Below, one piece after another: positions 11,042 to 21,350 of a stretch of 64,000 nt of DNA. The stretch covers positions 1,550,001-1,614,000 of the forward strand of contig JAACJO010000005.1 of NCBI GenBank assembly GCA_013368445.1. Direction: 5' to 3'. How positions within the stretch are numbered: position 1 is the first letter of the stretch; each line of letters opens with the position of its first letter. The position numbers were made by a program, and so were the translations under genes. Under the pieces are notes generated by a model. It worked only from the letters and a program-made list of their open reading frames with translations, was not told the DNA's origin and ran no database searches. Origin of the DNA: Leucocoprinus leucothites (lineage: Eukaryota > Basidiomycota > Agaricomycetes > Agaricales > Agaricaceae).

Positions 11042-12861
11042 ATGACCTCTCTTACCATACCCTTGAGCAACCAATTCATCCGCCCAACAAACGGACAAGT
11101 TGGAGCCAATTTGCAACCAGATCAAGGTCGTTTATCTTCGTCTTCAGGGTCACATACGACCGACTTAATACTTCTGGACTAGACGCTCAATGTACATATC
11201 TCTGCGGCAATTCGCTCGGACTCATGTCCAAGCGTTCTCAAACCCTCGTTCAAGAGGAGCTCGACATTTGGGGTACTCGGTGAGCTTGTTGTCTCGTTAG
11301 TCACTATTCTAATTTTCACGAGGAACTGATCAAACCCCAATTCATGACACAGCGGTGTTGTAGGTCACTTCAATCACCCCTTAAACCGTCCGTGGGTGGA
11401 ATATACACACAAGTTGACTCCACTGATGGCTGAGGTTGTGGGTAAGCTGGAACTTATTTCTTGCTAAGATTTTATCCCCGCACAACTGTCTCCCGACGGC
11501 GGGATTTACGCGATTTTTTGTTAGGGGCGGACGAGAAGGAAGTGACTGTTATGGCCACGTTAACCAGTAATCTCCATCTAATGATGGATTCCTTCTATAA
11601 GCCTACTCCTGAGCGCTTCAAGATTCTTTGCGAAGCCAAAGCCTTCCCCTCGGATCAGGTTAGTATATGTCGACGTAAATAAAAATGCGCCGACTATGTA
11701 TACTGACTTGATCTAGTATGCTTTCATGTCACAAGTTCTCGCCCATGGCCACGATCCCAAGGAAGCGATCTTGGAATTAAATCCAAGAGAAGGCGAGTAT
11801 ACCCTTCGGGAAGAAGATATTCTCAAAACCCTCCAAGAACAAGGGTCATCGATCGCTCTTGTTTTATTCAGTGGTGTTCAGTATTATACCGGCCAGTGGT
11901 TTCCGATGGAACTGATCACCAAAAAAGCTAAGGAACAGGCAGGTCATACTCATCATCCTTTTATATTGATACGATTATCTTTCCCCTTTGAATGTAGGCG
12001 CTTAGCGCCTCGTTCTCATCCCTCTCCTTCGCGTGGCCAACACATGTATTAATTCCCTGATTTTAGGGTTGCATATGCGGCTGGGATCTCGCACACGCAG
12101 TTGGAAATGTCCCCCTTCGCTTGCATGACTGGAACGTCGATTTCGCCGTATGGTGCACTTATAAATATCTTAATTCGGGACCAGGTGGGATCGCGGGAAT
12201 GTTTATGCATGAGAAATGGAACAGTATAGAACGGCCCAAGTACGTTGCAACGATTTTGTCTGGTTTGGATTCTACTGATATGAACCTCCGACCGATTTGC
12301 TGGTGATTTTAATTTTCCCTCTTTTTTTCCAGGTTTGCAGGCTGGTGGGGACATGAGCTTGCCACACGCTTCGAGATGCCACCAACATTCTCACCAATAA
12401 ATGGGGTGCAAGGATTCCAGCAATCAAATCCCAGCGTCCTTGCTTTGGCTTCCCTCCTGGGCTCCTTGGAAGTCCTCAGAGAAGCTGGGATGATGTACCC
12501 AGTCCGCGAGCGTTCTGTACAACTTACCAGCGCTCTGGAGAAGTTGCTCATGGGATCCAAGTATTTTGTCCCACCCTCCGAAGTGTCGCAAAAGTATGGG
12601 AAATCAGGTTCTACTTCTCCTGGATTCACCATAATTACGCCAACCGAGCCGTCTTCTCGAGGAGCACAGCTTTCTCTTCTAATTTTACCAATGGGTTCGG
12701 GTATTATGCAGAAGGTCTTCAATAGCCTCGTTTTATACGGCGTCATTGGAGATGAGAGGCAACCGGACGTGATCCGCCTTGCGCCAGCTCCTCTGTACAA
12801 CACGCTCGTTGATTGCGAGAACTCAGTGAATTTCCTAGACAAGGCCCTCGAATCGTTGTAA
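11042..12861 (+). CDS. BNA5: Kynureninase
   Basis: Seven exons: 11042-11126, 11183-11279, 11353-11441, 11525-11658, 11717-11938, 12067-12239, 12333-12861; 442 aa. PLP enzyme that cleaves 3-hydroxykynurenine to 3-hydroxyanthranilate and alanine. Seen: [61 protein letters not shown], and [16 protein letters not shown] with the PLP lysine at about K242. Exon 5 must end at a GC donor (CAG|GCAGGT, 11939) to join KEQ to GCICGWD. The start at 11042 is the first ATG compatible with [12 protein letters not shown]; the usual LD..DPL..FR stretch of other kynureninases is missing from my model, so a short upstream exon may have been missed. The first intron (11127-11182) has a weak donor, GTCGTT. Confidence 0.93.
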
Positions 12862-12951
12862 TTAGATCTAGATGCATCACAAACGGTCTATACCCCAAGA
12901 AATTGTTGTTAATCTGAATCGTAATTCACCCTTCCGATTATTCGTGTTGGT

Positions 12952-13854
12952 TTATGCATCCGCCTTCTCCAGCACTCCTTGAACAAAACGCCCGACGAGG
13001 TTCACAAAATCGCCGGTGACGAGGATATCGTCGTGATCCTGAGTTAGAGACGTATCGAGTGAGATCCGCCCACCAGCACCTGGACCATACTCGGATATGA
13101 GATGCTGCACCATCCCCTCGCTTTGGGGTAAGTCAACTAGCGTGTCTCCCATAGAATGGATTAACAACCAGTCGAATCCCAGCCGCCTTGGTGAGTAGCT
13201 TGTTACTGCAAGCGCAGCGTATGAATCAAGCTTTCCAAAGGCAGGTGCGACGAACCAGCTAAGATATTCCGGGAAGTGGGCATTGAGCAGATCTAGGTCA
13301 TATATACCCTCGGACAAGACTATCCCTTTGATAGCACTAAGCAGTGCTGCGGACGGAGTAAGGGATGGCGTCACTGCTGACGAGTCCAGCAATATGCATG
13401 ATAGCATGTGTGCACTGCAGCTATGCCCCATTAAGAACATCTGCTCCGAATCGTAAACGCGGCCACAGCCCGACGGTCCGTTCCATGAGACGAGGAATTC
13501 CAGGAAATGTAGAATGTCTTCGGCGTGGGAGGGATGGCGAAGGACATTGTCCTCTGTTTCATCTTGAGGAGTCAGTCGGTAATTTGGCACAGTAATGGGA
13601 AATCCAGTATAGCGAGCGAGACGTTCTGCGAGGATGGCATGGTCTTCCTTATCCTCTCTAAGGAAGGTTGAGTACTCAGTAATTTGATGGTCTAGGGACG
13701 AAGAGAAGTTAGCATACGAGCGCCATGCACCGCCGTGCACAAAGCAAATTAATGGCCTGAGGCCATGTTCATTTGGCGGCACATAAAGATCGAATTCTTG
13801 GAAGGGATTGGGAGAGGGGCCTTGGGTATAAGGGATATTGCGATGGATATCCAT
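12952..13854 (-). CDS. BNA7: Kynurenine formamidase-like alpha/beta hydrolase
   Basis: Intronless, 300 aa from the ATG at 13854. The HGGAW motif at residues 40-44 matches the HGGxW oxyanion motif of kynurenine formamidases; the nucleophile lies in GHSCS (S145), and H274 in DHDDIL is the likely catalytic His. The enzyme would hydrolyse N-formylkynurenine to kynurenine and formate. The frame is open upstream to an ATG at 14046, but that would add a hydrophobic leader and remove most of the shared promoter, so I prefer 13854, which gives the family's usual beginning. It converges on kynureninase and is the third kynurenine-pathway gene in a row. Another carboxylesterase-type hydrolase is the alternative; the context favours BNA7. 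Confidence 0.8.
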   Translation of the reverse strand: MDIHRNIPYTQGPSPNPFQEFDLYVPPNEHGLRPLICFVHGGAWRSYANFSSSLDHQITEYSTFLREDKEDHAILAERLARYTGFPITVPNYRLTPQDETEDNVLRHPSHAEDILHFLEFLVSWNGPSGCGRVYDSEQMFLMGHSCSAHMLSCILLDSSAVTPSLTPSAALLSAIKGIVLSEGIYDLDLLNAHFPEYLSWFVAPAFGKLDSYAALAVTSYSPRRLGFDWLLIHSMGDTLVDLPQSEGMVQHLISEYGPGAGGRISLDTSLTQDHDDILVTGDFVNLVGRFVQGVLEKADA

Positions 13855-14037
13855 GTCGATATAAGCGAAAAAAGTGACGCAGGATGAACCAAGAGTAAGG
13901 TTGAGGGCTATCATAGGCCACGTCCTGCTAATCGAAGCAGCTGCTGTGCAAACAAATACCAAACCTGGAATTGCATTGATTGCTCCGCCACGCGTGACGC
14001 CGCACCCTTGCCGCACCAACAGGAGGTATACCAGATG

Positions 14038-14060
14038 TGACGTCATCAAGACCTATAAGA
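14038..14060 (+). promoter_or_regulatory. CRE palindrome and TATA box upstream of PMP3
   Basis: A perfect TGACGTCA (14038-14045) lies eight bases before TATAAGA (14054-14060), 69 bases before the PMP3 ATG. TGACGTCA is the site for Atf1/CREB-class bZIP factors, which act in osmotic and oxidative stress in fungi, fitting a stress-induced proteolipid. The site is also in the divergent BNA7 promoter. Confidence 0.6.
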
Positions 14061-14128
14061 ACCACTCACTCCGAACCTCCTTTTACAACTGTCTTTCTTC
14101 CTTTCTTCCTCTCGAAACATCTCTAACA

Positions 14129-14539
14129 ATGGCTTTTACCGGTTCTGACATTTGCAAGGCATGTCTTCTTGGAGGATTACAAGGTCAATAAATGCTTATA
14201 GTCTCCCTAGATCATCTTCGCTGTTATCCTCCCACCTCTGGGTGTTTTCTTAGAACGTGGCTGCGCAGCAGACCTTGTAAGTGTCACCAGGCTTAATCAC
14301 TAAGATTCTCAACTCACTTGAAATTTAAGTTGATTAACATCCTCTTGACAATCTTGGGTTATATGTATGTATTTTTCACTCGAGTCGAATACCTGAAACC
14401 CGGCGCTTGATACTGACCTTCATTCTATTTCTCCCTCACAGTCCAGGAATTATCCATGGTCCGTTGAATCAGCCTTCCGTTTTACGTCCCCGACCTCATC
14501 ATTCCCATTATAGCACTCTACATCATATTGAAATACTAG
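14129..14539 (+). CDS. PMP3: Plasma membrane proteolipid 3 (Pmp3/RCI2 family)
   Basis: Five tiny exons: 14129-14158, 14211-14276, 14330-14364, 14442-14458 (17 nt), 14514-14539; 57 aa, the normal length for the family. It starts MAFTGSDICK, continues with the hallmark ILPPLGVFLERGC, then LINILLTILGYIPGIIHALY, and ends LKY. There are two transmembrane helices. Pmp3-type peptides sit in the plasma membrane and influence membrane potential and cation tolerance. The first intron needs a GC donor (AAG|GCATGT at 14159). Such a split gene is missed by simple frame scans because no exon exceeds 22 codons. It is transcribed divergently from BNA7. Confidence 0.95.
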
Positions 14540-14813
14540 TATTGATGTTGATACCCATTTTCTTCTATCACAAACGGTTTTGGAAGCTTGGCACGCCCGC
14601 ACCATTACAATTATTCGATTTGTACTGCGATGAGAATTCTTCCAGTTGTTAATGTATTATGGACTCATGTTGTGATTGTAATTAAACCCCTTAAATTGGA
14701 CTACGATTGACTTTTACTATAAGTTTCCCTCCGTAGAGTCAACGCTTGCGCTAACTTTGAAATCGTCTCTCTTTACCTGAGGCTAGAGGATTGGTTTGGG
14801 AAAACGCAGTAAC

Positions 14814-17569
14814 CTATTCGCCTTTGTCCTCTTCTTCACTCCCTGTATTGTTGTCCTCTTCACTTTCCTGATCGTCAAACTGCTTAATCATATGGGAGCC
14901 GATCATCCAACACTTCTTCAGGTTCTCCGTCTCCGGACTTGGTTTCCGGCCTTCGCCATTCGATGTCGGGCGAGCATGCCATTCCCGGATATCGTCTTCA
15001 TCTACAATGTCAGCTTGATATAGTGCAGCCAATATTTGACCAAAAAGCGGCATGCGTGAGGAAGATGCACAGTGTGCCTGGGAATTGTGAGGAAAACTCG
15101 ATTATTTTTCTGTATCGCACCACTTCAGATGACACGGGCTAGGTCGGGCTTACCTGCAAAAGGCACACAGTCTCCACAGCATCAACACCTCCGATTTTGT
15201 CAATCAAAGGTCCCCATCTGCCAATCACGGAAGCAATTTCTCTTCTTTGTTGAACAGGACCTGAGTCTACGAGTGGTACTCTTTCAACAATTGCTGTAAT
15301 GACAGCTTGCCTGACACGGGTGAGAGATACATTGCTTGCCATGCGCAAGGTTTTGAGTTCCACTGCAGCGTTGTCGACAGAGTGACCTTCTGCAAAGGCA
15401 CGATCAAGGGATTGTTTAACCTCGGCTCGGAATTCCTCTTCAGCATCGTCAGAAAAGGTGTGAATATCAGAAGGTGCCGAAGTGTCTGAGAGTGCCGAAA
15501 GTGATCGACCGTCATACTGAGAGTCAGTCTCTTCGTCTGATGAATCTGCCTCTTCAGATGTCTCAGAGCCTGCATCAGAGGACAGAATATCAGAAGCATC
15601 ATCACCTGGTCGAAGAAAAAGGGTCAAATGAGACTGCGGAATAAACAAAAGAGATAAGAGGGTACACGAACCAAGCCTCATGAATCGTTGGTTGTTGTAA
15701 TTTTCAACGTCGTCTAGGTCTTCTTCGTCAGGTGGACCCTTCGGCCACACGAGTGCATTAGAGTCCTTTCCCAAGTTGATGTTCCCTTTTATTGTTACCT
15801 GATCTATAGATGAATGAGGTCGTAAAATTCCCATGAACGTGTCATAAAAAGCAAGATAGAAAACCAACCTGTTTCTACACCTTCAAGATCCGAATCTTCT
15901 TCATCCGAATTATTGGCTAAGGAGACATCTCGAGTGTTTGGCCTCTGTGCCGATAAACGTTCGAAAGGTGATAGTGTAACGTCCGGGCCAATGGTGACAC
16001 CGTCGCCGACGAGGGAACCGTTCAGAACGTGGGTATTTTCTTTGATAGAGCAACTAGACCCAACGATCGATCTTTGGATTTTGCAGTTCGGTCCAATAAT
16101 GGTATTGTCAAAGATGTACGAGTTGTCGATGATGGTACCTGCGCCAATAAAACAGTTTTGGCCAATTACTGACGATATTACTTGAACGTTTTCGGCAATC
16201 TTGGTTGAGGGCCCAATTAGAGTATTGGTACCAATTTTGCAACTCCTACGACATCAAAAAATAAATATATAAGAGCCCACCTAATCCGCGTGACAGACAC
16301 TCTTACCGGGCCAGGACAACGGAGCCATCTTTGGCAATGTAGCGGTTTCCCCTGCGGTGTTCGTAGCTGTGACCGCTCGGGTGATTATCGTCTGGCACAA
16401 GCGGAAAAGTCCATCTCGACAGAATGTCCTTGCTATAATAATGCGTCAAGGCCTTGGGAGAAAATGCTTACTGAAAAGAGCTCACCTGATAGATTCATAA
16501 CTTCGTGTATCTTGTACCCGGGCAGCATAACCCTCCTGCGCCACGTATAGATGGATGCTCTTCATCAATAGATCCGACGTCAAGACGCCATGGACGAAGT
16601 CACGTCGAATATCACCGTAATCAAAGTTATCTTGGAAGAGGGATGGCACCTTTAAAAAAATCGTTGAGCCAAAACCCAAGTGGACGAATGACAGGCAGTC
16701 AAACCTCAACAGAGCAAACATCAATCGAACAGTCGATGAGATCATTCCGAATTTCGACCTCCGGATGCTCAGCAAATATTTCGCGAGGTACTTTAGCCAA
16801 TTTCGTTGGAGGAAAACTAGTGACAGGCTCGTAGTGGAGGCATTCTGACGTCTCGGAGTCCAGAACGAATATCGAGGAATCGCCTCGAGCCCTATCGGGC
16901 GGGGAGGAGGAGTCTAAGTTGACGCAAGGTATTGTCGAGATGGAAGCGCACCTTGTTCTGTGTTGGGCACCGCTTTCTTTGACGACTATCGTCATGATGG
17001 CATCTTTGTTCGTCTTGCGCCGTTCTTTATGAACCCGGACAACTTCATCAATCCTGATGTTGCTGACGAGATCTCCCATGACGAGAACGAAGTCAGTGGA
17101 CACTAATCCTCTAGTGTAGATATCTCGCATAGCATCTCCTGGAGAGTAGGTTTCCTTTGCCGTCATTATCGGGACGATTTTCATTCCCGAACCAGGCTTT
17201 GACCACTTTGATTCTCTGCATGGTCGTTTAAATCAGCTTCGAAATTTGTTTTGCGAGTAGAAGGGGTTACTTGATCGCCTCCTTGACTTGCTCAGCGTGT
17301 GATCTGCATATGACGAATACTTCCTGAACTCCTGCTAGGGCAAGTGATTCGAATGTCCAGTCGAGAAGAGGTGCATTGCAAACGGGCAGTAGGCACTGTT
17401 CTAAATCACATTAAGGGAAAAGTGTTGGATGAAATGGATATCTTACACGAGGTTTGCGAGTAGTGAGCGGCCTAAATCGCTTGTTGAAGCTATCTGCAAG
17501 GACAACAGCTTGCAATACCTCTTCATCTTCAATGAGTTTCTCCTTGACACTATTCGATTGTGCGGCCAT
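14814..17569 (-). CDS. GCD6: Translation initiation factor eIF2B subunit epsilon
   Basis: Multi-exon. The start is at 17569 (MAAQSNSVKEK). The N-terminal nucleotidyltransferase-like domain shows LQAVVLADSFNKRFRPLTT, and later MKIVPIMTAKETYSPGDAMRDI and DFVLVMGDLVSN. The middle (about 15900-16250) encodes hexapeptide left-handed beta-helix repeats of the V-x-x-x-x-I/G type. The C-terminus is a W2/HEAT domain followed by a very acidic tail ending at 14814. eIF2B-epsilon is the catalytic GDP-GTP exchange subunit for eIF2 and the site of control by eIF2 phosphorylation. The linker before W2 is highly acidic and Ser-rich. I did not fix every splice site. Confidence 0.92.
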
Positions 17570-17979
17570 GATGAGGGACAAATGCAGTCTCGACGGAAAC
17601 ATCGCATCGAGAATCCATGACTCATACTACCAAATCGGGAAGTCATACATAGGACCTTCAGCAAGGCATTCACTCATCCGACACTTAGGAAGTGGAAGAA
17701 ACAAATTACAATTGAACCTAAAGACATAAGCACGACCCAATAGAATGAGAGGGGTATGAGGGCAGTGAATGGATCGAGTATTAAGTGCTAAAGGTGGATG
17801 AGGCTAGTCGTGAAAATCATAAAGCAGTGAACCAAATCCAAACGTAACATAAGAGAAGTCAAAGGTATGCATCCACAAGTGAAGGGATATGATGGGATAA
17901 GGGCAAGAAAGATGGTAATAAAAATTCGTCGCAGTCATTCACGAGAACACCCGAAAAGCCCAACCAGAAACTTCACTCC
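17570..17979. other. Intergenic, upstream of eIF2B-epsilon
   Basis: About 400 bases between the eIF2B-epsilon start and the 3' end of the next minus-strand gene. It should contain the eIF2B-epsilon promoter and the neighbour's 3' UTR. No gene is seen. Confidence 0.4.
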
Positions 17980-19041
17980 TCAGGCAGCGGCAGCAACAAC
18001 GGGGGCAGCAGCAGGAGCGGCAGGTGCACTCTCAGCGGGGGTTTCCTCAGATTTCGGCTCAGTACCAGGGGCAGCTTCAGAGGCGGGGTGATCCAGAGGA
18101 GCAACTGGAGCAGGTTCCTCAATCTTGGGAGGGTTCTCGTCGACCTTGGCAGGCGTGGTGACCTCAGTCTTGGGCTTAGACTTGAAAAGGTCACCGACGC
18201 GAGCGGATAGACGACGTCCGACTTTGACAGCCTTGGACTCTTTCTTTTCTTCTTTCTTGTCTTCCTTCTTTAGTCGCCTTGAGTAAAAGAGGAACAAGAA
18301 ATGAAGAACAAGCACAAACCTTTTCCTCGGCTGCTTCCGTCGCGGCGGCGGGAGCATCTCCAGTAGCGGGAGCCGCGGTTTCACTAAAGTAACGTCACAA
18401 CCTTAGCGTGGGAAATAGAGGTTCAACTTACGTCTCCTTCACAGGGTCAGCAACGGGAGTCTCCTCAACCTTGGGGGCCTCAGCAGCGGCTTCGACAACG
18501 GGGGCAGGCTCGGGAGCGGCAGTCTCTTCCTTGGGTGCCTCCTCAGCAGCGGGAGCCTCAGCCTCTTCTTTCTTCTTCTCCTTCTTGGGAGACTTGGGGG
18601 CCTTCACTTTCTTATCCTTGAAGGGGGCGAGAAGCTTGGAGAGCAAGCTGGGGCTCTTAGGCCTCTCATCCTTCTTGGCTTCACCCTCAGCCTATGGATG
18701 ACTTCAGTAACGTTAAACCCGCCAGGTACCAAAAATCACTTACAGGCTTGGCCTCTTCCTTAGCGGGCTCCTCAGTGGCAGCGGGAGCAGCGTCACCCTC
18801 AGTGGCAACAGCTGGGGCGGCTTCGGCGGGGGCCGGGGTTTCCTCAGGCTTCTTCTCTTCCGTATTCTCCTTGAGGAGACACGTCAATATTATGGAAAAC
18901 GATATAGAATAAGGCACTTACAGCAACAACAGCAGCAGCAGGCTCCTCGGGCTTGGCAGGCTCAGCAACTGTGGTCTCAGCAGGCCTAGGCTCCTCAACG
19001 GGGGCAGCAGGGGCGGTAATGGTAGCTTCGGGAGCGGACAT
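17980..19041 (-). CDS. Ala/Pro/Glu/Lys-rich disordered protein, unrecognised
   Basis: About five exons: 18922-19041, 18744-18869, 18432-18691, one ending near 18314, and the last from 17980 to about 18267; roughly 290 aa. It starts MSAPEATITAPAAPVEEPRP. Nearly the whole protein is A, P, E, K, V and T in short repeated patterns (EEPA, KPEE, APAE). Two islands differ: a basic block with LLSKLLAPFKDKKVKAPKS, and VGRRLSARVGDLFKSK, which looks like a conserved amphipathic or binding motif. There is no signal peptide and no transmembrane segment. Codons are strongly biased to C/G third positions (AAG, GAG, GCC, CCC), suggesting high expression. I do not recognise the family and assign no function. 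Confidence 0.8.
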
Positions 19042-20025
19042 TATGGAAATACGGTTCGTGAGCTGGGAATGGTATGGGTTAGACGCGATAAGGCCATGTA
19101 AGCAGATATACACACATGAAAAGGGTATCAATCGACAATAGAGAAAGAAATGCGTGCTACGCAGCCTGTGAACCCACTTGGGAGTTGGGGAGATGAGAGA
19201 AAATAGGAAGGAAGGGATAGAGAGACGGACAATTTTAGGTGCGCCTTCTATTTATTCAGACCACCGTGTTTGGACGTTTGTTTGGTGTCTATCCCTGTTT
19301 ACATGACAGGGTCGTCACCGTGCTAGCGGGCTCTGCCCTCCCGTTCAATGCACTCCCGTCTTTATCTCGCTGCCAAGGTGTTATTCTCTTGATCAGCGAC
19401 AAGACTGTCCAAGATTTCCGGCGTACAGTGCTCATATACGGGGGGGAAGACGAATGGGAGTGAGCGTGGACTAGGGCAGTACTCGCTGGATATGGCAGGC
19501 TTCTATTTCTTTTTCAATTGGGCTACCGAATCACGTCACCGGATCGTTCCAGAACTAGTCACCTTGTATCATATCCCTTCCGCCGAGCCCCCAATTTTCT
19601 TCGAGAGCTTGTCTCTGTTTCTGGCCACCCGCCCTCTGGTGGCTCCTGACGTCTATCCGACCCGAAGCTGAGTTGCTGCACTGGTCTGGACATATTTCCA
19701 AGTATGTGGTTTCCCGCCATCAAAAGAAGACGGCAACTAGTGCATCGCTAGGGTTCTAATGTCATCCACGTGAAGCGCTGTATCATTCCCACTCGCTTGA
19801 TCTTCTCTTGGAATAAGCATGGAGCTCTTCCAACGCTCCCTGTAGTGCACTCCTCTTCCTTGTTCGTCGCGTGATGCATCGTGTGAATGCATTGTCTTGC
19901 CACTCCCTTGGCGCTGGCACGACAATAATCCGTCCCTACTATTCTTTTTTGGAATTCACTACAATAGGACCACCTTTAAAAACTCCATCTATTCACTCCT
20001 TCTCTGTCCCTTCTTTCTCCCAAGC
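19042..20025. other. Gene-poor region upstream of the disordered-protein gene
   Basis: About 1 kb. The first 200 bases must hold the leader and promoter of the minus-strand gene. The rest has only short unrelated frames. A TTTAAAAA element at about 19973, followed by C/T-rich DNA, looks like a plus-strand promoter aimed at 20026 and onward. Confidence 0.35.
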
Positions 20026-20807
20026 ATGTTCACATCCGTCATCATTCCCTAATGGCATATCAGTCCTCTTGCTTCTCTTGCCCGCCCAACCCCCATCACC
20101 TGTTCCATGCGCCTTTTTCTACCCGATTGCCAACGTTCACTTTGGCCTATTTAGCAGCGGAACCAACGGATCGGCCGAGCTCGGCGTATGGGGTGATTGC
20201 ATATCCGAGATCGATGTTTCTCTGTTTGCCGAAAGATATAGACTCGGTCTCTGTGTTCTGATCCTGTGTATCTTGTGACCACTCGGAATGCAATATATAT
20301 GGTCTCCAGCATTCTTCGGGCGCCCAGTACCCAGACATTCGAGCAAGATGTGCTAATGTTACCGACGTTTCCCAAGTTTTCGTTTCGATCAGTTCGTCTC
20401 CTGGCCCGTGACCCAATCGTCCTAAATTGGTCCAGTCACATCCAGGGCTCCAGGCCACCATAACGAGCGCCTGGGTCAATATATCTATCAATCTCTACCA
20501 TTTTTGCGCACCACGATTGAACTAATCCTACAATGAGTTCTGAGTGCCATTACATTCTTAGCCCTTCAAAGTTCGAGATCATTAACATTTGACCGTGACG
20601 ATACTGGACATTCGCGGATCAGATGGAACCCACCAACTCACCATTCCAGCCTGCGTATTAAGCTGTTTGGCGCCCCTGCTAACGCTGATCGTCTTCTTCC
20701 TCGACGTAATTTTGGCTGCAGCCATTGTTTTCGGACCCGAAGAGCGTCCGAGATTGCTGGGCATGGGGGAAAATGCTATGCGCAGCAACCACCGATTCCG
20801 AAAATAG
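20026..20807 (+). pseudogene. Possible SUR7/PalI-like membrane gene, broken or mis-spliced
   Basis: Two plus-strand pieces resemble parts of SUR7/PalI-type four-helix proteins. At about 20052-20278 a hydrophobic stretch is followed by SAELGVWGDCISE, similar to the family's extracellular GxWGxC loop. At 20589-20807, CVLSCLAPLLTLIVFFLDVI resembles the third helix, followed by a basic tail. The ATG at 20026 hits a stop after eight codons, one frame out from the hydrophobic piece, and I cannot find the second helix or splice sites that join the pieces. It is either a relic or a real gene whose introns I failed to resolve. Evidence is weak. Confidence 0.25.
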
Positions 20808-21350
20808 CTTCTGGCCTTGAACGCTATTTAGTCAACTATATCAATCACGAGGTCGAAGCTGGTCGAAGTGTTGGCGCAAAAAAAAAAACAAGTAATGACA
20901 TCTTGTAATCAAGGTGCCACGAGTCTTCAGATGAACCTAGCTGCCCCTTTACCTTTAATTGGGCCATTAATCATGTGTGCGAACCACAAATGCACCCATT
21001 GATAGTTCGGACGAAAATACGATTCCGGGAATGATTTGGATGTCATCTCCAGCACACAGAGCATGCAGCTTGAAGTGACAGGAAAATGGTGGCCTCAATC
21101 GTATGACTGTACCAGTACCAGAGATCTTATACACTTGACAGTGTTGATTGATAACACTTGTTATGAGCTTTTGTTGTCGCCTTTGGGGTGAAAGGGAGCA
21201 TCGAAGCTTGAAGCAAAAGTCATCTACATATTGGTGCATCAAAGTCATTCTCATTTACAGCGCAAAGTCGAACTATCTCCAAGCTACCGCAGAGGACCGC
21301 AAGACAACTTGCGCGTGACGCTGCTTCATAAGATAGTACTGGACTAACGG
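20808..21350. other. Intergenic, 3' of NOP2
   Basis: About 540 bases with an A-run at about 20879-20888 and short frames only. It probably contains the NOP2 3' UTR; nothing else is recognised. Confidence 0.35.

Noticed and set aside
13855..14046. N-terminal extension of the formamidase-like protein from an ATG at 14046
   Set aside because: It would start next to the PMP3 TATA box and add a hydrophobic leader not expected in the family; 13854 gives a normal start.
8893..14539. A secondary-metabolite biosynthetic cluster built on the kynurenine genes
   Set aside because: No NRPS, PKS, terpene synthase, P450 or dedicated transporter lies alongside; flanking genes are housekeeping.
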